NCBI GenBank assembly: GCA_037043015.1
Contig: CM073324.1
Span: 11,739,013 to 11,803,012 of the forward strand
DNA: 64,000 nucleotides
Origin: Bryum argenteum
Lineage: Eukaryota > Streptophyta > Bryopsida > Bryales > Bryaceae
Direction: 5' to 3'
Part shown: piece after piece, positions 50,637 through 61,668 of the stretch
Layout of the letters: every line of letters starts with the position of its first letter
Numbering within the stretch: position 1 is the first letter of the stretch
Notes under the pieces: generated by a model
What the model saw: only the letters and a program-made list of their open reading frames with translations
Told to the model about the DNA's origin: nothing
Databases searched by the model: none
Translations under genes and position numbers: made by a program

Positions 50637-50871
50637 CCCTTAAACGTCAGACCCAGCCCGAGGGGTTGGGTTTTTTTTTGAGAGAATCTTGCTCATAACT
50701 TACACTCCATTATACCAAATGGAATTTTTAAAATTCCAAACTGAGCACCTTAAAGAGATCTATACTTTCTTAGAATAGAGCTCACGCAAATTAAAAATAG
50801 AATAATGCTAAAAGTGGAGTTTTAAAAGAGATTTTGGGTGTGGTATCAGGACAGCATATGACGTTTAAGGG
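50637..50871 (+). mobile_element. TTAA-flanked non-autonomous element, copy F (235 bp)
   Basis: It is flanked by TTAA at 50633-50636 and 50872-50875. The ends CCCTTAAACGTC and GACGTTTAAGGG are perfect inverted complements. The hairpin at 50651-50671 has stem halves ACCCAGCCC and GGGTTGGGT around loop GAG, with eight of nine positions pairing. Its stem sequence differs from copy A while the position and loop are the same. The interior is shorter and largely unlike A, D and E. Confidence 0.8.
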
Positions 50872-50875
50872 TTAA

Positions 50876-51459
50876 GGCCATAATGAAGGTTGGTTTTGAT
50901 ATTTGCGACATTGGAAAACATGGAGGTGAGTTGCTGTCTGCCTTTGAGTTTTGAAGGTACCTACGAGGTACCCAATCTGTGAAATATCTGCGTTGTCTGT
51001 GGTGGCTTTTTCCTTTACTCATGTGGATTCATGTGATAATTTTTAAGAGATATGTTACTTGACTCTCCTATTTTTTGCTGTTAATTTGTTTCTTACAGCA
51101 TCAGGTGCGTCACGATCGAGTAGGAAGAGAACTTTGTAGGCTCATAATACACATTACACCCTCACAAGGTACTTAAGGATTCTCAAAATCAAATATGGCA
51201 TTTATACACTAGCTGTCTGCAGGCAAATTTCAATTCAGCTCTTACAGGACAACTGGCTACAACATACCAGACGAGTCAAATACTTCGGTACCTTCAGAAA
51301 TCTAGACATCCCGGCAAATAAGCACTTCGAAAGTGCCACCTCACGGATCCATCTTCTCGGAAGAAAATCTATCAAGACCTCCTGATCGAGCAGCAGGCAG
51401 GATTTCTTCGATCGCTTGATGCATGGATTCGGGGTGTGTACCTGGAGCTTGCTAGCTAG
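50876..51459. other. Intergenic / 3' flank of the ARAD-like gene
   Basis: No gene is recognised. The part nearest 51459 is presumably the 3' UTR of the minus-strand glycosyltransferase. Confidence 0.5.
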
Positions 51460-53945
51460 CTACCAATGGAGCAAGAATTTGGGAATAATGGAGCGCTTGG
51501 GTTTCGAGAAGGGCGCGGCGAACTTGTACCGCCTTTTCCTGTTGAGGTAAAGCTTAATTTTGGGGACTTTGCGGCGAATGGCTCTCCAAGTCATGTGGAC
51601 GGCGTCCTCAGGTTGAGTCGGGTGCTGGTAGCGGAAGTGGCGGTCGACTTCCTGCAGTCGAGTCCACATGCGGGTCCAGTGGTCGGCAGAGACGTTGTGG
51701 AGCAGGTCGATGACGAACCCGGGGCGAACCGCATCGTGCGTCTTGATGAAGATGCAGAAGCTGCTGTAGTCCAGGTCGTCCTCGAAGGGGAGCTCGATTT
51801 CGTCGCTGATCACCACGGGCACGCAGTGGCTGGCGATGCTGTCGAACAGCCGGTTGGACGATGGCGTGTCGCCTGCCAGGTTGAGGCAGAACTTTGAGTT
51901 CCGCATGCTCCGCGTCGCGCTGTGGATGGCGCCGCTCGTTGTGTTGCCTGGTTTGAAGTAGACGCCTTTCTCCTTTCTTAGCAGATTGTACAATTGCTGC
52001 CTGATGTGCCCACCCTGCACACCAACATGGTTTCAAACATGCTCTATCACCAGAATGCAAGTTTAAAATCTGCGATCTGTGCAACAGAATATCATGAACC
52101 TATTCTAGTTTACTTGACGATACTTGTGACTATGTTACATGCCATGTTCGCTAGTCTCACTAGCTAAACTGAAGAAAGATGACCAAAAATGAACTGAATG
52201 TCTCTTGGATGTGTAATCGTTGAGAGGTGGAATATAAACAGTTCAAAGCCTTATACAAAATTTGACTTTTCTTTATTTGAATTGAAAAGGATTGACAATC
52301 AAACAACAAGCCAGTATTGTAATCTAATGGGAACGATGTAGTTAATGCTAAAATGCAAAATTGTGTCATGACCTAAAGTGTATCTGATATGGATAATGAA
52401 AGTATCGATTTATCAAAAGTGAGGTCAATCAACATAAGTTCTTAGATGAGGTCTTGTGATTCCATTTTGACATGATGGAACCTTGAGAAGATTGAATATT
52501 GTTCATCATGCTGAATACATATGACCTTCATGCTGTGTAACCAATTTTCTTGGTCGATAATGTGAATGCACAAAATTGAATCTTTCCACTGAAAACACAC
52601 TGACCTTGAAGTTACAGTAGCGTGACGAATTTACGAATCCAGAGGCGTTACACTATGGAATGTTCAGAGCCATCATTAGGGTTACTTTGCAATGATCAAG
52701 TCTACATATATCTGCTATCATCGCCACATTAGTTCATGTTGGCTAGTGCAAAGAACTTGTTCATTTTTTCATGCCGATCTCTTCCCGTTGTTTAGATTTC
52801 ATGATGCAAGGGTTTGGGACTCTACCTCTTTACGTTTGATGGCGCCTTGGAAGAAGAGGAGCGTCTTGCGGCTCTCAAACGAAGTCTCATCATCAAGAAA
52901 GTCCATGACAACATGCTTGTAAGGAGCCACGACGTCTTTCTCCAGGTTAGCAATAGCCGAAGCAGTGCGGCCGAAATCCGCCACCACGTACATCGCATTC
53001 CGCAATTGCTCGCGCGCCGTTCGAAAACTATTGGGATGGTGGATCACGATCACGTGGTCCACTCCACCGGAAGCTTTCCACGCCGGCTGATGCTCCAGAT
53101 AGTCCACCAGTTTCTTTTGCAAGACCCGGTCATGGTGCCTTGACCCCAACACCTGCTCCCTGCGAGACTTCCCGGCCATATGCTTGTTGTAACTCAAAGA
53201 CGCGAAAAACGGCACGAAGATCACGTCCGCAACCCTCCAGTCGTCCACTCGGTACGCCGTGCACTCGACCTGCCGCTCCGCCATTGTCGATGTCAGCAAA
53301 TCATTTGTCAGCCAGTACTCCGGACTGTGCTGCTGGTATAGCCCTCCCAGATATGGAGGTATCTCGGAAATCTTCTCCGGCCAGATTTGCCCCTGCCAGA
53401 ACACCAGAAGGTCAATCCCAGGGACTAAAAGTGGGTTCTGCAACACAAGATTAAAAGGGTGGTAAGGATGCTTCTGTGAGTACCTCAGAAAGATTGAATT
53501 TGTCGAGCATGCCGTAGTGAAACTCCGGGGGGAGATCGTACATGTACACTCGCAGTGGGGCGTCGTTCTCATTGCACCCGGGTGGTCCAGGAGCTGACGG
53601 TGCAATGGCGCGGTCTATCCGAAGTACAGAGGCGAACTCGCGACGGGCAGACAGGCTGGGTAACGAAGCGTACTCAGCATAGGGCTCGGAAATGGCGTTG
53701 AAGGAAACGCCGTCGTCGACATCAGCGAAGCTATCGTGGGACGGTGGGGCGGGCACGGTCGTCGTGAACGTGAAACATCCCGCGAGTGCGAAAAGCGAGA
53801 TGATGGCGAGCGTGGATCTTCGGGGCGTCCAGTACTCGTCTAGCCCGCGCCACGAGCTCCGCGTGGGCTTCGTCAGATCTGGTATTTGCAACCGCTTCTC
53901 GTGCTTGCTATTCAACCGCTCCAGATCTTTGACTAGTATATCCAT
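51460..53945 (-). CDS. ARAD-like exostosin-domain glycosyltransferase (GT47)
   Basis: Three exons on the minus strand: 53945-53484, 53392-52826 and 52014-51460, all joined in phase 0, giving 527 residues. A hydrophobic signal anchor (STLAIISLFALAGCFTF, residues ~44-60) marks a type II Golgi membrane protein. The exostosin (GT47) domain follows: RVYMYDLPPEFHYGML (~131), PYLGGLYQQHSPEYWLTNDL (~166), DVIFVPFFASLSYN (~205), GGVDHVIVIHHPNSF, then MRNSKFCLNLAGDTPSS, RLFDSIASHCVPVVISDEIE and LPFEDDLDYSSF. The order and wording match the Arabidopsis ARAD1/ARAD2 type, putative arabinosyltransferases acting on pectic arabinan; the acceptor here is inferred from that resemblance only. The first intron could use an acceptor at 53437 instead, but that intron would be only 46 bp, so the 91-bp version is preferred. 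The second intron is 811 bp. Confidence 0.88.
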
Positions 53946-54928
53946 CTCTCACTACCTGGTTCGAACCAACTCCCTGTCCATGTATCACTCTGACTTGCTT
54001 GTCAATGCCGCACTCTGATTATCCCCTGCATTGCCTTCATCATTCCAGGACCGGCACAAGACCATAATCAATCACTCTCCCTCGTCACCATAAATTGCGA
54101 AATTCCTAAGCAGGACTAGTTACTCTAATGCACGGCAACATTAATGAACGAGTCTCTCCCCTGTGGGATCGCTTGAATGCTACACAAAGTAATCACTTAG
54201 TTGTGAAACCCGGAAGAGCAAAGAATAGACCGAGAGCGAGCATTCCAGGGGCCGCAGATTACTGATCGTGAGCATCGACAGGGGGATCGGAATGAGGAGT
54301 TCGAGCCTTCAGCTCACGGCGGATATGCAACTGTACCGACTTGAATCGAGTTCAGACTTCAGAGAGGGCGAGAAGCCGAGAACGAGGGGGAGCGCGATGA
54401 ATCGCTACCAACCAATATGTAAGCATCTCCACGATTCGCGCCCCATGTGGGTCCGAGACGCACCGAAGCTAGCCACGGAAGCTCGATGCCTTTGACGTTC
54501 GCATTGACTTGCGCCCAAATATTAGAAGGTCCAGCCGCAGTCAATGGAAACGTCAATGACATTATGCTACGACTATGCAGGAGCCCGCCATAGGGAGCGT
54601 CGATATCGCTACAAAAGTGAAAGATGGCATGATACTCCTGCACATTCGTTAAATTTTCGAAGCATTCATGTGACAAATCTCTGAAAGTGTGATTGTTCTG
54701 AATGTTTTGTGAAGCAACTTGATGGATGGGAATTGGGAAACTGAGGGAGTATCAACAAGAAGGGATGGCGCGAATCATGCTACGGACTTGGAGGGGTGGT
54801 GCACGTGCGATGCGGCGCTTTGTTTGGGTAAGTGTCAGTGTAACTTTGGCATCAATTTTTACCATTCTTATGTGGCGGCATTGAGTTTACCTTGTTCATG
54901 TTTTTAGGGGTTTGAAATTAGGGTTTAG
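53946..54928. other. 5' flank of the ARAD-like gene and intergenic DNA
   Basis: The leader and promoter of the minus-strand gene should lie in the first few hundred bases. No other gene is supported; frames at 54268-54495 and 54359-54676 overlap antisense without motifs. Confidence 0.5.
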
Positions 54929-55289
54929 GGCCCATCCCCATGTAAGACCCGTCAGAGAGGGTCTCGAAAAGGCAGGTCATTCTTATGCAACCCAACCTGT
55001 AATTAGTTTAACGAGAACCCGTAATATTTTAAGGGCTTGCCAAGGGGAGGTGGTAAGCCCTTGTAATAAAAATAGAATCTACAATGCAAATTTGGAGGCT
55101 TTGTCTTCTTCTCTGCCTTTTCGAGGATGAACAGTGCTCCCTCATATAGAGGTACACTATTCCCTCAAAAAGAGGACTTAAATTTGGAATTTGAGGGAAG
55201 ACATGTGAATGGCCCTTGATAGTGGCCCATGATTTTTCAAGGGATTCTACATTGAAATTACGGGGACGGGTCTCACATGGGAATAGGCC
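54929..55289. mobile_element. Probable MITE with ~24-bp terminal inverted repeats (361 bp)
   Basis: The left end begins GGCCCATCCCCATGTAAG (54929 onward, to 54952). The reverse complement of the right end (55289 back to 55266) begins GGCCTATTCCCATGTGAG. Twenty-one of 24 positions match. There is no coding capacity. The termini differ from the TTAA-flanked family and no convincing target-site duplication is visible. Confidence 0.6.
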
Positions 55290-56040
55290 GGTAGTATATT
55301 GACAGTGGGCATTGGAGGTTGGGTGGCAATGAGGGGAAAAGCTGGATGGGTAACTGCTATTTGAGCGGGTTTAGGGTCATCGTGCGGAGACTGTGCTCCC
55401 ACCAACTACACTAATATACTGTACTTTCTTAACCTTCCCTAAAATATGAATGCCTCCCAATCTGGGATCCAGAAAACATGACTGAATTGGAAACATACGA
55501 CTGAATGGTGGTACAGTCCCCAAACAGAAAATAGAAGTCCTCCCCTGAATGTTGGAATTTAATAATTGCTCCTGAATTTCTAGTGACTTGTGGCTCTCAA
55601 TTTACAACAGTGCATGTCATGTAAAAAAAACTTCACACAGAACTTCCCTATTGAATTTTGAGACTTTGCTTCACTAACATGCCAATGTCATTCTTCCAGT
55701 TACACTTGAATTGAGAAGATCAAAACTAAAAAGTTGACAGTGGAGCCAGAGGTCCAAGCCTCTAACTTAAAAAGGGACGCGCCTGTGTCGAATAAACTCT
55801 CGATTGCATCTCATATTTCAGAATCAACAATGGTTGTCGATTAATATAAATACTTTAAATTACAAGTGTTCAACCTGAGCGCTGTATTTTCAAGGGTAAG
55901 ACTCCCTTCGGCGATATGAAGAATCATCTACCTTGTTATCAATATTTGCACGCGGTTACCGAAGCAGTAACACTACCTAAACCAGGGGTAATCTAAACCC
56001 ACTGGTGTGATCTGCAAAAAGTATTATAATGAAGTGTCTA
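55290..56040. other. Intergenic / 3' flank of the ABC1K gene
   Basis: No gene or repeat recognised. The right part probably contains the 3' UTR of the minus-strand ABC1K gene, whose stop codon is at 56041-56043. Confidence 0.5.
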
Positions 56041-59000
56041 TCAACCAGGTAATTGTTGCAGTTTCCGTTCCGAAGGTGGTAAGCTCTGCTGCGGCTGGAT
56101 TCTCCGTGCAAATGCAGCAGGATCTTCATCCCAGTCTCTCACCGAGTGACGCCCATCGAGGTCATCAGCTAATCTAAGAATTTGCCGCTGAAACAGCATG
56201 ATGGCAAATCGTTGAGCAACCGTTCGGACGCCTGGAAGCAGATCCCTCACCACTGGAGCTACGTCCTGAGCAAGCTCAGCAAATTCTGTACCAGGGACAA
56301 GGCATGGTTAAAAACCTCTTCGCAAGCACGTAACTTGATTAATCGATTCAACTACGGTATCAAGTGTTAATTTTGCACATCATGAAGCCCAAAAGATTAC
56401 CAATAACAAAGATGACCATACTTATACGTAAAAATTGCCATTTGTGAACGTAATCTATCTATACTAACATCTGCAATGAGCGACTTATGTCTGCTGCATC
56501 TGTGTTCAACATCAACAGAATATATTCGACTACAAGAAACCACATTAGAACGCCCCATCACCAAACTTGGGGGTCAGTTTGTCATGCACGAGAGCATACC
56601 TGCGGCAGTGCTGGGACGCAAAAGATGGGGCTCAACGAGCATCCACAGTCGTCGGACGAAGTCCAGTGATTTGTAATCGTCTGGAGACAGCTGAGCCATG
56701 TTTCGTCCACCTAGCATCCCACCAAAGACAAACATTGGGAGTGGCCACGACCCTGGGATGGCCATCGCTGCAGGTAAGCTTAAGCGCTGCGAGAAGAACT
56801 GCCACAGATCGGCCAGCGCTTCTCTGGAGAGTGCATCCACAGCACGAACGACCTGAACACACAATATAAATCCCAGTGCTTGGTTAGGCTCCATACTCGA
56901 TTACCCACAACACTACCAACGAAATGCCGATTCACGACCCGAACAAAGTATCTCACAGTTAACATGTTCCGATAGTGTTTGATGAGCTTCGTACACATGA
57001 GAGCCAGACTACTAGGAATTCCCTGTTGCATGCGAAAAGTAACACATAGGAAATTCTCAACAAACAGTTTAACATTGTTTATCAGGACCTTACGTGCCAT
57101 GAGTAAATTGAAGAGTCAATTGTTCATTTCTTCAATGTGAACCTTATTTTAGTTTCATTCAGCCAATCATCTTTCGATTATATTCCGAAGCTTCTCACTT
57201 GTTGACAACCATTGAACGTCACACAATTACCTGAAATGATTTAGTGTCCACATTAAAGCAAGTACTGTAGTATTCATCATCCTTAATAACATATGGCGAT
57301 GGGTGGAAGTGTAAGATCAGATATCATATGCATCCATGTAAGCACTTTTACCTCAGTCAGGATAAGCTCCTGAATAAAGCTTCCTTCGGGTGCAAACAGT
57401 AGCTTCAACGCCTCCTTAGTAGTAGGATCCAAATAATTCACTTTAGGAGCTGGCACAACGGGGTCACTACGAGAAGAGGTCATAATGTCTCGAAAATTCT
57501 GAAATCCTGAAGCCAATGTTTCCACTCGATTTATGTCCAGTTGGGTGCTCTCCCCATACAGAAAATATCTCAGTGCCTCCCTTGTTCGAGGACTGCACAA
57601 AAAACTCGTATCAGTGCGTGTCTAAGGGTGCTGATACAAGTCGTGAAGGAATGGATGGAGCATGACTAGTTTACTCACCTGTCGTCAGTGAGCAGCCGTT
57701 TGGATAGGTATGGATAACAAGCATCAACGATACTGTAGTCAGGATCTATATCCAATCCAATTCCCTCCAGAACTGAAAAGGCACGGAGAATGAGGGCAAA
57801 GTAAGGTGGTATCACGAAAACGTAGTCCTTCGACATGTTTGTGAGGTCTTCAGTCATCTGCACAAGAAAATACAACTCAAAATTTACGAAGGACCAATAC
57901 TAGTTTATATTACTTGTGATTTCATTTATTGGGCGGGAAAAACCATGAACCAAGATACGGTGAGAAAGTTTCTCCATAGCATCTACAACACATCCAATCC
58001 AGTCCCACAAACGAATCCTGTACCTGCTGAACATTGATCTTGCGGACACCTCCGCCTTGTACAAGCTGGCTCATAACGCGAGTAAGTTGAGGAACAACAG
58101 CTGCTGTTTTCTCAGGGTTGACACTGTCTTCAGGAACAAACCCGAGCCTCACAAGATCATCAGCGACACGAGCATAATCGGAGTTCATCAAATGGGATAT
58201 ATACTCGATCAATGTATATCTCTGCTCTTCAGTAACCTGAAAAGGAGACGCCTTTAAGTAGCTGCAGGGGTTTTACCGAGATAATTGCACAAACTCAAAA
58301 ACCCCATGAGACCAATCACGAGCGTGCTTTTGAAGTTCAAAGAGTACCTGGGTCATGAGCCCAAAGTCCAATACGCAGAGACGGCCATCTGGTGTTTTCA
58401 AGAGGTTTCCAGGATGGGGATCTGCGTGAAGGAACCCGCTTTCTAGCAATTGCACTAAGTAGCAGTTCATTGCAGTTGTGATCATGGGTAGCAAGCCGGC
58501 AGGATCGCTCTCTGAGAGTTTCTCTCCAACGACCCACGCACTGGTTAGCACCTGCGCATTGACCGACCATTGTCACAAAACGATCTCAAGAAAATTGGAC
58601 AATCGGTAAATCAGAAGAAGGGAAATCACATTGTGAAAAGAACAAACCCCCATCCTAAATAGTTCTCATAATCAGAATGCCAAACTCTGAAGGGAGCAGT
58701 TAGCGTTTTCATACAAGAGCTTCTGCCAAGAATATTTGATGAAGGGTACACGTATTGAAAAACATCTTAAAGGTTATGCCTCATGCCCAAGATGATGATT
58801 ACAAACCTTGCGTGAGGTAAAATCGAGGAACATCTCAGGGACAGTGACGTTTGGCAACGACTTCATATTTTCTGAAAACTGTATACCATTCCGGGCCTGC
58901 ACAGTGGCGGTGAAATACCTATCAGTAGCAGTACAAACTTCTACATTACCTTGACTTTAAGCTTAAGGCTTTATATCCTCAATGTCTCGAACAGTTTTAA

Positions 59001-61668
59001 AACAAAGTTTCTCGATGGAGTTGGGAGAGCATAGAGCATTGCCCTCCGATCATTGCTATCTCTGACTGACTGTGACAATTAGCGAATAGGAGCATAAGGA
59101 TAGTCTACATAATATTTGTTAGGAAATGTCTAAATCGTCAGTTGTGAGGGCTCCATTTCGATACTTTATATTTCTCGGAGCAATAGGACTGTAGACAATG
59201 TTAACTTGAGCTTTCAAAGCGTAAACAATGGTAGGCTGAATACGCATTCATCACCCACCTCTTGGACATAGTCGAGCTCATCAAAGAAGCGAATAGCCCA
59301 AGTATCAAGAAGTCCAACCATGTCGGATTGCACAATTGGTATTTTTTCAAATAACCACGCGCCAATTCTGAGCAAGAAAAGGTCACGTGATATTCCTTCT
59401 AAAACTCCGGGTCGCTGTACTTTGACTGCCACCAGAACTCCTGTCTCTCTTAGCGTTGCCTTGTACACCTTACATGTGAGAAGGTCATAAAAAATCAGCA
59501 CAATCTCTACCTTCGATTCAGCCTACTGATCAAGTGCAAGTACCAAAGAGGTCAAATATCTTAATTTCAGCATGAGAATACAGTTTGATAAGCCTGTATC
59601 CCACTTAATCTGATCCTATATTAAGTCGTAGTTCAGTGCGAACCTGTCCTAAAGATGCTGCAGCAATAGGATGTTCGGACATCTCAGCATAAACCTCCTC
59701 GGCGGGTCTGCCAAAAGATTCTAATATGATTTGCTTTGCCTCCTCGTTGGAAAAAGGAGGAACACGGTCTTGAAGTTTTTGTAGCTCCTCTAAATAAACT
59801 TGGGGCAGAATGTCGGGGCGTATACTCAATGCCTGACCAATCTAATTGCCACTCAAAGAGAAAAAGGCTCAGCGTTACACAATGTGCGTATGTGACGAAA
59901 ACAGTGGTCTTGACGGACTCATCATTCGATTTATAGACATCTAGAATACATCAGCTGCAGTAAGTCTTCTTAGTAGCTGTGAAATCCAGAAACGTTCCAC
60001 AGACATGAGAAATGAGTTGGGGTAAGAAATAGGCCCTCGTCTCCAAACTAGCATATGTTCTGACCCATGTAACTAATCAAACTGATTGTGGTTGTTCAAC
60101 GGATAAAACCTAGGATAAAACCATCTGGTTATTTCTTTGGATCAGAGCACTTATGTTCATGACAAGCCTAATATCTAATGATATAATTTCCACTCTCAAA
60201 GTACATACAATAGACACGGACACACAACCATGTCTCTGAATACATCAATTAAAACACAAGTATATACAGTTGAATGTAGTAATGAGAGTGGTGACACGTT
60301 CAATACCTTGATAGCAGTAGGTCCGAGTTTGGCGATAAGCGCGACAAGCTGAGTGGCGCGCAGTCTCTCCATCTCTTGTTCTCGCCCAATGTACTTATCC
60401 CACAAGACGTTGAATGTCAAATTTGAACATTCGAAAATGATTTTCGTAGATCTCAACACAATGTCTACTGGTCGTTTCCTGAAGTATGCAGCAATCAAGC
60501 CAGCATCATAACGCAATGGAAGGTCACGTCCCTCCGAGAAACCTTCCTTATTCGTCTGGGCGGAGGAAAGTATTATGGTTGAGGTTACTGCCGTTGCAAG
60601 AAGTGCAGGCATTATCAGGGGCATGGCATCCGAGCCCAAGTTTCCATAATCAAATGCCATTGATGCCCCAATCTGGTCTACAAATTGCTGGGCTGTCGAT
60701 GTTCTGACATCAATCTGCTCGAGGCTCGGCGAGACGTTTGACATCAACTGCTCCACCTGATGAGAGGCTCTAGTCAAGGATTCCTGTAGATGTATCAAAC
60801 TTGAATTATCTGAAATGTGTTGCGCTCCAAGGGCCGTTTTGATGTTGTCAATGGCAGGGTTTAAATCTGCCAGCTGCCAACTGCCAATTTGGTCTACGAA
60901 TTGCTGAGCTGCCGATGTACTGACATCAATCTGCTCGAGGTTTGGCGAGACGTTTGCCATCAACTGCTCCACCTGATGAGAGGCTCTAGTCAAGGATTCC
61001 TGTAAATGTATCAGAGTTGCATTATCTGAAATGTGTTGCGCTCCAAGGGCCGTTTTAATGTTGTCAATGGCAGGATTCAAAACTGCCACCTGCCAACTGC
61101 CAATTTGGTCTACGAATTGCTGCGCTGCCGAAGTACTGACATCAATGTGCTCGAGGCTCGGCGAGACATTTGCCATCAACTGCTCCACCTGATGAGAGGC
61201 TCTAGTCAAGGATTCCTGTAGATGTATCAGAGTTTCACTATCTGAAATCATCTGGATTGCTTGTTGCGCTCCAGGGGACGTTCTGAAGTTGTCAATGGCC
61301 ATCAGTATGTCCGTATTCAAATGCTGGAGAGACTGTTGAGCTACTTGCACTGAAGGAATATGGTCCATGAGAGACGCCTGTACTTGAGAACTATGCAATC
61401 GCTTCTGGACAGATGCTCTGCTGAGGAGATAATCTTTTCTCAACTTCCTTCGCCACGACGTCCCGAAATTGCTCTGGAATCTACCCCGTATGTTGGAGCT
61501 CGATACATGCTTACATTCCCCTGGACAGAAAGTGACCCCTGTCTTTGAATACATACTGGTCCTCGGTCCTGTAGAAGAGGTTTGAGGTCCACTTAACGAA
61601 GCTTTGCCCATCATTGTAGCATTCAGCACATATTGCGCATTGCAATTACATGATGTGAGTGTAGCCAT
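56041..61668 (-). CDS. ABC1K (ABC1/UbiB-like) atypical kinase, plastid type, with triplicated N-terminal module
   Basis: Ten exons, minus strand: 61668-60307, 59841-59644, 59468-59259, 58896-58807, 58551-58348, 58236-58024, 57857-57679, 57592-57352, 56852-56600, 56285-56041; open throughout, 1064 residues. Residues 1-~90 are Ser/Thr/Arg-rich with few acidic residues, as in plastid transit peptides. Residues 141-~338 hold three copies of a 72-residue helical module. Residues 350-369 are hydrophobic (LIMPALLATAVTSTIILSSA). The ABC1 domain follows: KIGQ at 454-457, alanine-rich loop AAASLGQ at 514-520, VAVK lysine at 536, FDELDYVQE ~582-590, HADPHPGN at 662-669 and DFG at 682-684. All signature residues are present. 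Later segments (IPPYFALILRAF, YPYLSKRLLTDD) resemble Arabidopsis ABC1K3-type proteins, which act at plastoglobules on prenyl-quinone metabolism. Subfamily assignment is from memory. A CATTCAG acceptor near 61687 hints at a 5' UTR intron. Confidence 0.88.
60650..61248 (-). repeat. 216-bp in-frame tandem triplication in the ABC1K first exon
   Basis: Units start at 61248, 61032 and 60816 (exact period 216 bp = 72 codons). The third is shorter, ending about codon 338. Each encodes ISDxxxLIHLQESLTRASHQ, then VEQLMANVSP, then STSAAQQFVDQIG. The DNA copies are highly similar, and silent and replacement differences are few. Confidence 0.95.

Noticed and set aside
51608..53465. Alternative frames overlapping the ARAD-like exons (plus and minus)
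   Set aside because: They are shadows of a conserved exostosin-domain frame.
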